The notes beneath the pieces are model-generated. The model was given only the letters and a program-made list of their open reading frames with translations. It did no database searches and was not told the DNA's origin. The position numbers and the translations under genes were made by a program. Below, one piece after another: positions 1-7,831 of a stretch of DNA of 64,000 nt (the first letter of the stretch is position 1; the number at the start of each line of letters is the position of its first letter). The DNA lies in NCBI RefSeq assembly GCF_000612545.2, contig NZ_CP097800.1:1612001-1676000 (forward strand). The letters are read 5' to 3'. Source of the DNA: Streptomyces sp. PCS3-D2. GTDB taxonomy: Bacteria > Actinomycetota > Actinomycetes > Streptomycetales > Streptomycetaceae.

Positions 1-535
1 AGACGCCCCCGTAGTTGGCGGTGACGTTGACGCCGACGGCGCCGAGCTGCCCGAGGCCGCGGCGCACCGCCCAGGACGACGCCTCCGGGTCGTCCAGGAA
101 GAGCGGCACGTAGTACGAGAACCGCCCCGGGTGCGAGGTCGCCACCTCGATCATCGACCTCAGCGTGATGTTGATCGCCTCGCGCAGCTGCGCCGACGAG
201 CGGTACCGCGCGGGCAGCATCGGTTTGAGGACCGCGGTGGTGATGCCCGCGTCGTCCATGAAGCGGATCGCCGCCTCGGTGTCGAGCCGGCTCCACGCCG
301 GCAGCCGCTCCGGCTCGATCAACCCGTGATGCACGGCCCACTCGCGCCACTCCGGGGCGCAGAAGTGGTGGTGCATGTCGATCTTCGAGTGGACCGTGCC
401 CGCGGTGTCCGGGCCCGGCGCGGAGGGTCCGCGCGCGATCCGGATGACCTCGCTGGTGCCCACCGCGGCGATGCGCAGTTCGTCCGCCGGTGTTCCCAGG
501 AGGCGCACTCCGGGGGTACTCACGGAATCCGTCAT
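1..535 (-). CDS. Amidohydrolase-family protein, C-terminus cut by window edge
   Basis: Reading down from the ATG at 535, the first 178 codons are present and the gene runs off the left edge. After a short leader the protein shows an I-D-M-H-H-H-F motif (about residues 52-58). This is the N-terminal metal-binding signature of amidohydrolase_2 (ACMSD-like) TIM-barrel enzymes. Such enzymes hydrolyse or decarboxylate small cyclic substrates; the substrate here cannot be told. A GGTGGA sits just upstream of the ATG. The preceding P450 gene on the same strand ends 27 nt upstream, so the two are probably co-transcribed and may act on one substrate. Confidence 0.75.
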   Translation of the reverse strand, partial: MTDSVSTPGVRLLGTPADELRIAAVGTSEVIRIARGPSAPGPDTAGTVHSKIDMHHHFCAPEWREWAVHHGLIEPERLPAWSRLDTEAAIRFMDDAGITTAVLKPMLPARYRSSAQLREAINITLRSMIEVATSHPGRFSYYVPLFLDDPEASSWAVRRGLGQLGAVGVNVTANYGGV

Positions 536-562
536 GCCAATCCACCGTCCATCGGGTCTGGG

Positions 563-1897
563 TTACTTTCCGGAAGCCACGGAAGCCAGGGTCGGCTCGC
601 CCGGCTCGCCCGGGCCGCCGCCCGGCCCGCCGTCCGGGCGCGACGGCTCCAGGACGATCCGCAGGTGCTCCAGCCCGCGGAAGGCCGCCACCGGTCCCTT
701 GAGCCACGCTCCCCCGGTCTCCTCCAGGTCCACGGGCCGCATGTCCGGGAACTCCCGCAGGAGGCAGGCGAGCGCGATCTCGAGTTCGAGCCGCGCCAGC
801 GGCGCCCCCAGGCAGTAGTGGGTGCCGTGGCCGAAGCCCAGGTGCGTGCCCTGGAGTCCCTCGCGCGTCACGTCCAGGTCGTCCGGCGCGTCGAACCGCT
901 CCGGGTCCCGGTTGGCCGAGGAGATCGCGATCTGCACCAGGGCGCCCTTGGGGATCACCGTGTCCCGGATCCGGGCCTCCTCGGCGGCATACCGGAAGGT
1001 CGACGTCTCCACCGATCCCTCGTAGCGCAGCATCTCCTCGACCGCCCCCGGAATGAGCCCGGGGTCCGCGCGGAGCCGGGCCGCCTGGTCGGGGTGGAGC
1101 AGCAGGTTGAGGACGGAGTTGCCGATCTGGTAGGCGGTGGTCTTGTGGCCGGCGAAGAACAGGACCCACAGCGACGCGACCAGTTCGGGGTCCTCCAGCC
1201 GTTCCTCCGCCTGGACCAGGTCGCTGAGGAAGGTGTCCGACGGGTGGTCGCGGGTGTCCGAGATCAGCCGCTCCAGCCGGTGCTGGAGCCGCTCCTCCGC
1301 GGCCTTGAGCTCCGCCCTGCGGCTGGGGTCGAACCGGGAGCGGGTTACCACCGCGAACTGCTCCAGGATCTCCGGGCGGTCCTCCTGCGGGATGCCCATC
1401 AGTTCGCACAGGACCGCGATCGGCAACGGGAACGCGAACGCGGCCATCAGGTCGACCGTCCCGGCCCGGCGGCACTCGGCGAGGACCGTCTCCGCGATCT
1501 CGGTGATCCTCGGACGCATCTGCTCCACCCGCCTGGGGGTGAAGGCGCTGCGCAGGATGCGGCGCAGCCGCGTATGCCGCGGCGGGTCCGAGAAGAGCAC
1601 GTTGTCGTCGAGCGCGTCGAAGAAGCTGCCGTACACGGCGTGGTAGGTGTCGATGGCGCCGCGCATGTCCTTGCTGAACCGGGGGTCCGACAGGGCGTCG
1701 CGGGCGTCGTCGTGGCGGGTGATCAGATACGTGTCGACCCCGTGGGGCGGGGTCAGCCGGCACACCGGGGCCTGCTCGCGCAGGGCCGCGTACACGGGGT
1801 GGGGGCACTGCCGGTACTCCGGTGCGCCCCGGGAGACGGCGGACACGATGTCGCGCAGTGCTCCGTCGCCGTTCGGTGCCGCATCCCGCTGCGCCAT
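563..1897 (-). CDS. Cytochrome P450 (bacterial class I type)
   Basis: 444 residues, a normal length for a soluble actinobacterial P450. The I-helix oxygen-activation motif is A-G-H-K-T-T (about residue 247). The heme loop is F-G-H-G-T-H-Y-C-L-G with the thiolate ligand near Cys362. The ATG at 1897 is preferred over an upstream in-frame codon because GGAGGG lies 8 nt before it. The enzyme would hydroxylate or epoxidise a small molecule using partner ferredoxin and reductase; neither is visible nearby. The amidohydrolase gene follows after 27 nt, suggesting a two-gene operon of unknown substrate. The C-terminus ends in a short Gly/Pro/Glu-rich tail after the core fold. Confidence 0.9.
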   Translation of the reverse strand: MAQRDAAPNGDGALRDIVSAVSRGAPEYRQCPHPVYAALREQAPVCRLTPPHGVDTYLITRHDDARDALSDPRFSKDMRGAIDTYHAVYGSFFDALDDNVLFSDPPRHTRLRRILRSAFTPRRVEQMRPRITEIAETVLAECRRAGTVDLMAAFAFPLPIAVLCELMGIPQEDRPEILEQFAVVTRSRFDPSRRAELKAAEERLQHRLERLISDTRDHPSDTFLSDLVQAEERLEDPELVASLWVLFFAGHKTTAYQIGNSVLNLLLHPDQAARLRADPGLIPGAVEEMLRYEGSVETSTFRYAAEEARIRDTVIPKGALVQIAISSANRDPERFDAPDDLDVTREGLQGTHLGFGHGTHYCLGAPLARLELEIALACLLREFPDMRPVDLEETGGAWLKGPVAAFRGLEHLRIVLEPSRPDGGPGGGPGEPGEPTLASVASGK

Positions 1898-2236
1898 GTT
1901 CCGCACCCTCCGTCGCGTCGGCCGCCGTGGCCGTGGCCGTGGCCGTCGCAACGGCCGTCTGCGGACTCACCGGTTCCCCGGGCCGGTGCGCCGTGAAACG
2001 GAGCCGCTCCCGTTCGGGTGAGCCACCGGAGCCGGGGAGGGGGCCGTCCGCCGGCGGAGCGCCCGGCCGCCGGCCCGGCCGGGTGCGGCGGGCCGGCCGC
2101 CGGCCGACCGTCGGCCGACCGACGGCCGATCGGCGGTCGCCCGTCCGTGCCGTGTCGGGACGGACCCGGGCCGGATGCGGCGGCCGGCGGGAAGGGCTGC
2201 CGTGCCACCAGCCAGCCCGTCACGAGGAGCCCGCGC
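1898..2236. promoter_or_regulatory. Divergent intergenic region with 11-bp direct repeats
   Basis: 339 nt between the divergent P450 and secreted-protein genes, extremely rich in CGGCCG palindromes. At 2101-2133 three consecutive 11-bp direct repeats occur (CGGCCGACCGT, CGGCCGACCGA, CGGCCGATCGG). One helical turn per unit is the usual geometry for tandem OmpR/PhoB-type regulator sites, although the sequence is not the GTTCACC PHO box. Alternative stem-loops, for example CCGTCGG at 2108-2114 with CCGACGG at 2119-2125, can form in the same stretch. Function is inferred only. Confidence 0.35.
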
Positions 2237-2794
2237 ATGGCCCGACGTCTCGCCCCCGCCCTCACCGCAGCCGCCGCGCTCGTCCTGGCGGCCGTCGCCG
2301 CACCGCCGGCCGCCGCCGGCCACGGCCCGGACCGCGGCCGGGCCACGGTCGACCTGGGGGTCGCGTACGCCGCCACCGCCAGGTTCCAGGTGCACGCCAA
2401 CGCGGTGGCGGCCGGCTACGTGCCGGACAGGTACTGCGTCTTCGACCGGGCGGGCGGGAGCGGCGCGCTCGGCTACCCGCACTTCAACCACGCGTACGAC
2501 AATTCCGTGGACCCGGCCAAGCCCGCCGCGCTGTACTACGAGGACGACGGGCGCGGCGGAAAGCGCCTCGTCGGGGTCCAGTGGCTGGTCTACGACCGCG
2601 ACCAGAAGCTGACCACGGACGACGACCGTCCCGCCCTGTTCGGCACCGCCTTCAAGGGCCCCAAGCCCGGCAACTTCCCCGGCCAGCCGGTGCACTACGC
2701 CCTGCACCTGTGGCTCTGGAAGAAGAACCCCGGCGGCCTGCACGAGACCTTCAACCCGGCGGTGGCCTGCCTGCCGGGCACCACGCGCCCGTAG
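2237..2794 (+). CDS. Secreted hypothetical protein
   Basis: 185 residues. ATG at 2237 has GAGGAG seven nt upstream. The N-terminus is a classical Sec signal peptide (Arg-Arg, then an Ala/Leu-rich core, then an A-A-A-G cleavage region near residue 28). The mature part contains several aromatic and His residues (H-F-N-H-A-Y, H-Y-A-L-H-L-W-L-W) and a D-R-Y-C-V-F-D-R segment, with two cysteines overall. It resembles widespread small exported actinobacterial proteins of unknown function; I recognise no catalytic motif. It is followed by tandem CGCTCGGAC repeats and a 14-bp palindrome before the PhoX gene. Confidence 0.75.
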   Translation: MARRLAPALTAAAALVLAAVAAPPAAAGHGPDRGRATVDLGVAYAATARFQVHANAVAAGYVPDRYCVFDRAGGSGALGYPHFNHAYDNSVDPAKPAALYYEDDGRGGKRLVGVQWLVYDRDQKLTTDDDRPALFGTAFKGPKPGNFPGQPVHYALHLWLWKKNPGGLHETFNPAVACLPGTTRP

Positions 2795-2801
2795 GCCCGT
2801 C

Positions 2802-2875
2802 CCGCTCGGACCGCTCGGACCGCTCGGACCCGCTCGGACCCGCTCGGCGCCGTTCCAAGCTGTTCGGCGCCGAAC
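2802..2875. repeat. Tandem CGCTCGGAC repeats plus 14-bp palindrome
   Basis: Between the secreted-protein stop and the PhoX gene there are five near-identical copies of a 9-10 nt unit (C)CGCTCGGA, at about 2802-2847. They are followed by the perfect palindrome GTTCGGCGCCGAAC at 2862-2875. The palindrome could be the terminator of the upstream gene or an operator for the downstream one. There is no T-rich tail. Confidence 0.5.
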
Positions 2876-2997
2876 GGGCCCTTTTCGACACGCTTCGGTA
2901 CCTGTGGGCACCTGTCGGTCCGGCAGGACCGGCCGCACGCCCGGCATGATCGGCGGGACACCCCCTCAGGGGCCCGACGTCCTCCCGGGAGCCGCCG

Positions 2998-4356
2998 ATG
3001 TCCGTCACCCGACGCAGCCTGATCGCCGCCGGCGCGATCACCTTCAGCGGAGCTCTGGGCGCGCTGTTCGCCGGCGGCTCCCCCGCCTCGTCCCGGGCGG
3101 CGCGCGCCGGCGGCGGGTACGGGCCGCTGCTCCCCGACCCGCGCGGGCTGCTCGACCTGCCCGCCGGGTTCGGCTACCGGGTGCTCTCGCGGGCGGGCGA
3201 CCCGATGCGCTCCGGTGAGGGCGCCGTCCCCGCCCACTGCGACGGCATGGCCGCCTTCGACGCAGGGGGCGGCCGGGTGCGGCTGGTGCGCAACCACGAG
3301 AACAGGGCCGGCGCCGCCCTGCGGGTGCCCGCCGTGGCGGGGCTGACGTACGACCCTGGGGCGCTCGGCGGCTGCACGGCCCTCGACCTCGCCCCGGACG
3401 GGCGGGTCACCGGCGAGCGGGTCGCCCTCGCCGGCACGGCGGTCAACTGCGCGGGCGGGCGCACCCCCTGGAACACCTGGCTGAGCTGCGAGGAGACCGA
3501 GGACCGGGCCGGTACCTCGGGCTACGAGCGCGACCACGGCTACGTCTTCGAAGTGGACCCGGCCCACCCGCGGCGCACCGGCGCGGTGCCGCTGACCGCC
3601 ATGGGCCGCTTCGCGCACGAGGCCGTCGCCGTGGACCCGTACCGCGGGGTGGTCTACGAGACCGAGGACGCCTTCGTGCGGCCCTTCGGGCTGTTCTACC
3701 GCTTCCTGCCGGCCCGGCCGCTCGGCGCCGCCGGTTCGCTGCGGGCGGGCGGCGCCCTGGAGGCCCTGCGGGTCCCGGGTGTAGCGGACCTTGCGGTGGT
3801 GGACGAGCCCGGGGCCGAGTTCCCGGTGGAGTGGGTGCCCGTACCGGACCCGTCGGCGGCCGTCACCCCGATCCGGCACCAGGACTTCGGGGCGGGCGGC
3901 ATCACCCACGCGCAGAAGCTGGAGGGCTGCTACTGGGGCGGCAACGGCGTGCACTTCGTGTCCAGTTACGCCCGCAGGGGCGAGGGCGCACCCGCCGACC
4001 ACCACGGGCAGGTGTGGTTCTACGATCCGGGCCGGGCCCGGCTCCGGCTGGACGTGCTCTTCGGGCCGGCCGCGGACGTACAGCTGCCCGGGGACTCCCC
4101 CGACAACATCTGCCTGGCCCCGGATGGCGGGCTGATGGTGTGCGAGGACGGCGGCGGGGCGCAGTACGTGTTCGGGGTGACGGCGGGCGGCGAGGTCTAT
4201 CCGGTGGCCCGCAACGCCGACGACATCGGCGGACCGGGGGCCCCGGAGTGGGGAGAGTTCGCCGGGGTCACCTTCTCCCCCGACGGGCGGACCATGTACG
4301 TCAACGCCTACGCACCGGGCACCACCTTCGCTGTCACGGGTCCCTGGCGGCGCTGA
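2998..4356 (+). CDS. PhoX/DUF839-family phosphatase, Tat-exported
   Basis: 452 residues starting M-S-V-T-R-R-S-L-I-A-A-G, a twin-arginine export signal followed by an Ala/Gly core. The body matches the DUF839/PhoX family of calcium-dependent, iron-containing alkaline phosphatases. Visible family-type stretches are H-E-N (about 98), S-C-E-E-T (about 163), H-E-A-V-A-V (about 209) and the late D-N-I-C-L-A-P-D-G-G followed by V-C-E-D-G. The protein is expected to act outside the membrane, releasing phosphate from organic phosphoesters; the role is by family. The cofactor Glu/Cys residues were assigned by eye only. No recognisable PHO box was found directly upstream. Confidence 0.82.
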   Translation: MSVTRRSLIAAGAITFSGALGALFAGGSPASSRAARAGGGYGPLLPDPRGLLDLPAGFGYRVLSRAGDPMRSGEGAVPAHCDGMAAFDAGGGRVRLVRNHENRAGAALRVPAVAGLTYDPGALGGCTALDLAPDGRVTGERVALAGTAVNCAGGRTPWNTWLSCEETEDRAGTSGYERDHGYVFEVDPAHPRRTGAVPLTAMGRFAHEAVAVDPYRGVVYETEDAFVRPFGLFYRFLPARPLGAAGSLRAGGALEALRVPGVADLAVVDEPGAEFPVEWVPVPDPSAAVTPIRHQDFGAGGITHAQKLEGCYWGGNGVHFVSSYARRGEGAPADHHGQVWFYDPGRARLRLDVLFGPAADVQLPGDSPDNICLAPDGGLMVCEDGGGAQYVFGVTAGGEVYPVARNADDIGGPGAPEWGEFAGVTFSPDGRTMYVNAYAPGTTFAVTGPWRR

Positions 4357-4410
4357 CCGGGAGCCTGCGGCACGCGGGGAAGTACCGCATGCACCCACTT
4401 GTCACATAAT

Positions 4411-4427
4411 CATATATTTTGCGTGCG
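4411..4427 (+). promoter_or_regulatory. AT-rich -10 element of a probably leaderless gene
   Basis: The only AT-rich patch in the area, with TATATT at 4413-4418, ends 8 nt before the GTG start of the deacetylase. There is no Shine-Dalgarno sequence before that GTG. This geometry fits a -10 box feeding a leaderless transcript, which is common in Streptomyces. A convincing -35 was not found. Confidence 0.45.
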
Positions 4428-5359
4428 TGACCATTTCTGTGCGCAAGGTTGCGGCCGCGGCCGCACTCAGTGCCGCCCTCGCCGCTTCCCTCGCGGGCTG
4501 CGGGGGCGGATCCGGCACCAAGGACACCGGCCGTGAAGCCCGCACGGGCACGCCGCCGGCGTCCGCCCCCGCGGCTTCCGCGCCCGGCACCGCGGCCGCC
4601 TCCTCCCCGAGCTCCTCCCCCGGCACCCCGGGCGCCCCGCTCGCCGGCGCGCCCGGCACGGCACCGACGCTCGCGCCCGGCCCGAACGGCCTGACCCCCG
4701 TCTTCGAACGGGCCGGGCAGCGCACGGACAAGACCGTGGCGCTCACCTTCGACGCCGACATGACCTCCGACCAGGGGCCGCGCGCGGCCGGCGGGGAGCG
4801 CTTCGACAACCCTCAACTGATCTCGGCGCTGCGGACCCTCAAGGTACCTTCGACGATCTTCATGACGGGCCGCTGGGCCGAGGAGTACCCGGACCAGGCC
4901 AAGGCCATCGGGACCGACCCGAACTTCGAGATCGCCAACCACTCCTACAGCCACCACGCCTTCACCTCCCCCTGCTACGGGTTGCCCCGGCTCGACGGCG
5001 CCGCCGCGCGCGCCGACGTGGACCGGGCCTTCGCCGCGTTCCGCCAGGCAGGCGCCGTCAACACGGTCCCGTACTTCCGCTTCCCCGGCGGCTGCTACGA
5101 CGACCCGGCGCTGCGGGCCCTGTCCACGGCCAAGGTCACGGCGGTCCAGTGGGACGTGGTCAGCGGGGACGCCTTCGCGACGGACCCGGACGCGGTGGCC
5201 GAGCAGGTCCTCGCCGGGGTGAAGCCCGGCTCCGTGGTCGTGATGCACTGCACGCGCAGCGCCGCCCCGGTCACCGAGGAGGCCGTCCGGAAGATCGTCC
5301 CGGAACTGCGCAAGCGCGGCTACCGCTTCGTAAAGGTCTCACAGCTGATCGGGACGTAG
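4427..5359 (+). CDS. Polysaccharide deacetylase (NodB domain) lipoprotein
   Basis: 310 residues from a GTG start. The signal peptide ends in the lipobox S-L-A-G-C (Cys25), so the protein is membrane-anchored. A Pro/Ala/Ser-rich linker of about 60 residues leads to a NodB homology domain (about 100-305). Motif 1 reads T-F-D-A-D-M (Asp109/Asp111) instead of the common T-F-D-D-G. Motif 2 is N-H-S-Y-S-H-H (metal His172/His176). Motif 3 is R-F-P-G-G, then W-D-V and V-V-M-H with the late catalytic-type His. It probably deacetylates a cell-wall or extracellular amino-sugar polymer. The variant motif 1 keeps two Asp and is seen in some family branches. Confidence 0.85.
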   Translation: MTISVRKVAAAAALSAALAASLAGCGGGSGTKDTGREARTGTPPASAPAASAPGTAAASSPSSSPGTPGAPLAGAPGTAPTLAPGPNGLTPVFERAGQRTDKTVALTFDADMTSDQGPRAAGGERFDNPQLISALRTLKVPSTIFMTGRWAEEYPDQAKAIGTDPNFEIANHSYSHHAFTSPCYGLPRLDGAAARADVDRAFAAFRQAGAVNTVPYFRFPGGCYDDPALRALSTAKVTAVQWDVVSGDAFATDPDAVAEQVLAGVKPGSVVVMHCTRSAAPVTEEAVRKIVPELRKRGYRFVKVSQLIGT

Positions 5360-5492
5360 CGGTCGGCCCTCCTCCGGGAAGCGCGCGGGGACGTGGGCGG
5401 TGCGGGCCGGGCGCCGAGCGGCAGCTCCGGAGAGGCCCCGCGCAGCACCCAGGGCCGGCGGCAGCCGGAGCGGCGGCCCACACCGGCCGGGT

Positions 5493-6167
5493 TCACCGCG
5501 CGACCGCCGTCTCGGTGAGCTCGCTCGGCCGGACGATGACGAATCCCTCGCCGCTCAGCTTCAGCTGGACCGCCTCGCCGGAGCCGCCACGGATCATCGA
5601 CCCGACCGACTGGGAACGGTGCAGCCCGGTCTCCAGCCGGGCGCTCCAGCCGACCACCGCGTCCGTGTCGACGTAGACGGGGGCCTGGGCCGTGACCGGG
5701 ATGATGATCGGGTGTCCGTCGCAGACCACGGCGAGCTTGCCGGTGCCGGTGAAGACGCTGTTGAAGAGGCCGCCGCCGGTCATGCCGGCGCCCTTGACCA
5801 TCTTGATCTCGTAGGACAGCGTCGGGTCGAAGCACAGCACGTTGCGCCCGTTGACGGTGAGGGCGTCTCCGGGTTCGAGGTCGATGATGAAGCAGTCACC
5901 CGCCTGGTGGGCGAACCAGGCCTCGCCCTGGCCGCGTACGGACATCAGCGCCAGGCCCTCGCCCGTGACGGCGCGCTTGAGCATGCCGCCTATGCCCTGT
6001 CCCTTGCGCTCGAACTGCAGATTGCCGCGGAAGGCGACCATGGATCCCTGACGGGCCAGCATCTCCCCGTTGACGTTGTACTTCACCGATTTGGCGTTCT
6101 GGAGGCTCATCCCGGGGGCAGCGGCTGCCCGGGCCAGGTGCTCGGACGCAAAAAGATCACTCTTCAT
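5493..6167 (-). CDS. AIM24 family protein
   Basis: 224 residues with start ATG at 6167 (M-K-S-D-L-F). The sequence is a run of beta-strand-rich segments typical of the AIM24/TRAP-like fold, including N-G-E-M-L-A-R-Q-G-S-M-V and E-G-L-A-L-M-S-V-R-G-Q-G. Mitochondrial AIM24 helps inner-membrane organisation. Bacterial members are abundant in Streptomyces, often near stress genes, but without an assigned reaction. No signal peptide or membrane segment is visible, so it is probably cytoplasmic. It is divergent from the PTH2-type gene with about 70 nt between starts. Confidence 0.85.
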   Translation of the reverse strand: MKSDLFASEHLARAAAAPGMSLQNAKSVKYNVNGEMLARQGSMVAFRGNLQFERKGQGIGGMLKRAVTGEGLALMSVRGQGEAWFAHQAGDCFIIDLEPGDALTVNGRNVLCFDPTLSYEIKMVKGAGMTGGGLFNSVFTGTGKLAVVCDGHPIIIPVTAQAPVYVDTDAVVGWSARLETGLHRSQSVGSMIRGGSGEAVQLKLSGEGFVIVRPSELTETAVAR

Positions 6168-6238
6168 GGCCCCGATCCTCGCCCGGGTCCGCCACCCGGG
6201 ACATCCTCCCCGAGGTGGAGCCTGGCATCCTTGGCGGG

Positions 6239-6991
6239 ATGAGCAGCCAGCACACCGACGACACCTCCGGCGTACCCGCGGTCGGGGCCGACAGTGCCTT
6301 CCGACGGGAGCACGTACTGCGCGACGAGGCCCCGCAGTTCGTCCTGCCGCTGGTGGTCCGCATCGAGAAGGCGGAGCCCCCGGCCCGGACCGATGCCCTG
6401 GAGACCGCGGCACGGGCCGTGTTGGTCCTGCTCACCGACGAGCGGGCGGACGGCGAGGGCGAGTGGGCGCAGGCGGTCCGGGACTGGCAGGACGCGCGGA
6501 TCCGCAAGGTGGTCCGGCGGGCGCGCGGGGCGGAGTGGCGCAAGGCGCAGGCCCTGCCCGGCGTCACGGTCCACGGCGAGGCGGCACAGGTCCGGGTGTT
6601 CCCTCCGGTGCCCCTCGACGGCTGGCCCAAGGAGCTCGCCAAGCTGCAGGTGTCGGGCACCGACCTCGACGACCCGGAGCCGGCCGCCGAGGCCGACGCC
6701 TCCGCCCTGCCGGTGCTGTGGCTCAACCCCGGTCTGGAGATGTCGGCCGGCAAGGCGATGGCCCAGGCCGGGCACGCGGCGCAGCTGGCGTGGTGGGAGC
6801 TGACGCGGGCGGAGCGGGCCGCCTGGCAGGAGTCGGGCTTCCGCCTGGCCGTGCGCACGGCCGCGCGCGAGCGGTGGACGGAGCTGAGCGGGAGCGGGCT
6901 GCCGGTGGTCCGCGACGCCGGGTTCACCGAGATCGCGCCCGGCAGCGCGACGGTGGTCGCCGAGCACCCGGCGCTGCGGGCCCGGCTCTGA
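6239..6991 (+). CDS. PTH2-superfamily peptidyl-tRNA hydrolase-like protein
   Basis: 250 residues from the ATG at 6239; an in-frame GTG at 6215 is an alternative start. The C-terminal third carries the PTH2 signature: a strand, then N-P-G-L-E-M-S-A-G-K-A-M-A-Q-A-G-H-A-A (about 153-171) with the Lys and His expected at the active groove. The N-terminal ~140 residues are an actinobacterial extension. PTH2 enzymes cleave the ester of peptidyl-tRNA, but this long form may have another role. The last 22 codons plus stop lie inside a 69-nt sequence repeated at 11753-11821, so the gene's 3' end looks like an attachment site. The gene itself is intact. Confidence 0.8.
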   Translation: MSSQHTDDTSGVPAVGADSAFRREHVLRDEAPQFVLPLVVRIEKAEPPARTDALETAARAVLVLLTDERADGEGEWAQAVRDWQDARIRKVVRRARGAEWRKAQALPGVTVHGEAAQVRVFPPVPLDGWPKELAKLQVSGTDLDDPEPAAEADASALPVLWLNPGLEMSAGKAMAQAGHAAQLAWWELTRAERAAWQESGFRLAVRTAARERWTELSGSGLPVVRDAGFTEIAPGSATVVAEHPALRARL

Positions 6992-6992
6992 G
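6924..6992. repeat. Left 69-bp direct repeat (attL-like)
   Basis: Identical over all 69 nt to 11753-11821. It covers the end of the PTH2-type reading frame including its TGA (6989-6991). Insertion here would leave the host gene intact because the incoming element restores the same 3' end, which is the classic design of integrases that target gene ends. The sequence to the right differs completely from that following the other copy. Confidence 0.8.
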
Positions 6993-7104
6993 CTGGCGGG
7001 AGCTGCTCCCCGGCCTCCTGCCGGAGGCCGAACCGGCGGCGCCCGCCGCCGAGGCGGACCTCGCCGAGGTGGAGCGGGTGCTCGGCACCTGGGGCCACGA
7101 ATAA
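6993..7104 (+). pseudogene. C-terminal fragment of an unknown protein
   Basis: An open frame, different from that of the preceding gene, crosses the repeat end. It reads an Ala/Glu-rich stretch (E-L-L-P-G-L-L-P-E-A-E, then A-D-L-A-E-V-E-R-V-L-G-T-W-G) to a TAA at 7102-7104. The composition looks like a genuine protein C-terminus whose upstream part is missing, as expected at a recombination joint. No family recognised. Confidence 0.3.
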
Positions 7105-7286
7105 CCTCACCTTCAAGTCGAGCGGCGCGGGCATCTCGGTGAACGCGGGGCTCACGGCGCCGAGCCTGCGCTACTCGAACATGCTGACCGGTCAGACGCC
7201 GCTGCCGGCGTCGCTGACGCTGGCCTCGCAGCCGAACCAGCATCATCAACACGGGCTGGACCAGTCAGTGGTACGGGGCCTCCTGA
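7101..7286 (+). pseudogene. 3' remnant of a phage tail/fibre-type gene
   Basis: One frame is open from 7101 (N-N-L-T-F-K-S-S-G-A-G-I...A-P-S-L-R-Y-S-N-M-L-T-G-Q) to about 7237. After a one-base shift at the A-A-C-C (7235-7238) the reading continues S-I-I-N-T-G-W-T-S-Q-W-Y-G-A-S and stops at TGA 7284-7286. The repetitive Ser/Thr/Asn/Gly composition and aromatic finish resemble ends of phage structural proteins. A strong terminator follows directly. There is no start codon or upstream part, so it is a relic. The phage assignment is inference from composition. Confidence 0.4.
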
Positions 7287-7293
7287 ACGACAT

Positions 7294-7323
7294 GCCCCCT
7301 CTCGCCTATGGGCGGGAGGGGGC
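7294..7323. terminator. Strong hairpin terminator between convergent genes
   Basis: GCCCCCTCTCGCC (7294-7306) pairs with GGCGGGAGGGGGC (7311-7323) around a 4-nt loop with one G-U wobble. It is followed by TGTTCTT. It can end both the rightward remnant and the leftward SLOG gene. Confidence 0.75.
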
Positions 7324-7344
7324 TGTTCTTCATGCTTTCAGAGG

Positions 7345-7818
7345 TCAGCGGCTGGCCCCCTCAGGCCAGAGGATCCGTGCCGGGACGCGGGTGCGCTCGG
7401 CGTACGCCACGACGTCCGCTGTGCCTCCGTACCCCCAGGCAGGCTTCCCGTCCCAGACGGCCAACAGCTCGTCCACCAGGCCGACGAGCACCTCACTGCC
7501 GGCCATGTGCGCCGCTGAGTCCGAGGCCGGCATCCCGGTGCGGTGCACCTCGACTGCCCGGCTCAGGAGCCGGTCGTACGTCGGCCAGTGGTCCTGGGGC
7601 AGCCCCTCGCGGTACTCCTCGGCCGGGATCACCACCTCCAGGCGGCCCCCGCACCTGAGGACGTACTCGGCGAACCACGCGTCCGGCCCGTCGGCGATGC
7701 AGGAGACGCCGACCAGCTCGGCGGCGTTGTACTGGCTCACCGCTGCCTCCAGCAGCGCGCGAACCCGCTGCTCCACCTCCGTGCTCAGCCCTCGGTGACC
7801 GGTGATTCCCACACGCAT
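7345..7818 (-). CDS. SLOG-type Rossmann-fold nucleotide-binding protein
   Basis: 157 residues from ATG 7818, which has GGGAGGG six nt upstream. It begins M-R-V-G-I-T-G-H-R-G-L, the Gly-rich first loop of SLOG (SMF/DprA-LOG) domains. It continues with V-S-C-I-A-D-G-P-D (about 50) and V-V-I-P-A-E-E-Y, which fit the family's nucleotide/ADP-ribose-binding pocket. SLOG proteins generate or sense nucleotide signals, often in defence or stress systems. It lies 13 nt downstream of the XRE-type regulator on the same strand, so they form an operon. No effector (toxin, nuclease, membrane protein) is attached, so the role is unknown. Confidence 0.7.
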   Translation of the reverse strand: MRVGITGHRGLSTEVEQRVRALLEAAVSQYNAAELVGVSCIADGPDAWFAEYVLRCGGRLEVVIPAEEYREGLPQDHWPTYDRLLSRAVEVHRTGMPASDSAAHMAGSEVLVGLVDELLAVWDGKPAWGYGGTADVVAYAERTRVPARILWPEGASR

Positions 7819-7831
7819 TACGTGCCCTCCC

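Noticed and set aside
2802-2920. PHO box upstream of the PhoX phosphatase
   Set aside because: Repeats are present (CGCTCGGAC; ACCTGT twice), but their sequence and 9-10 nt spacing do not fit the 11-nt GTTCACC units.
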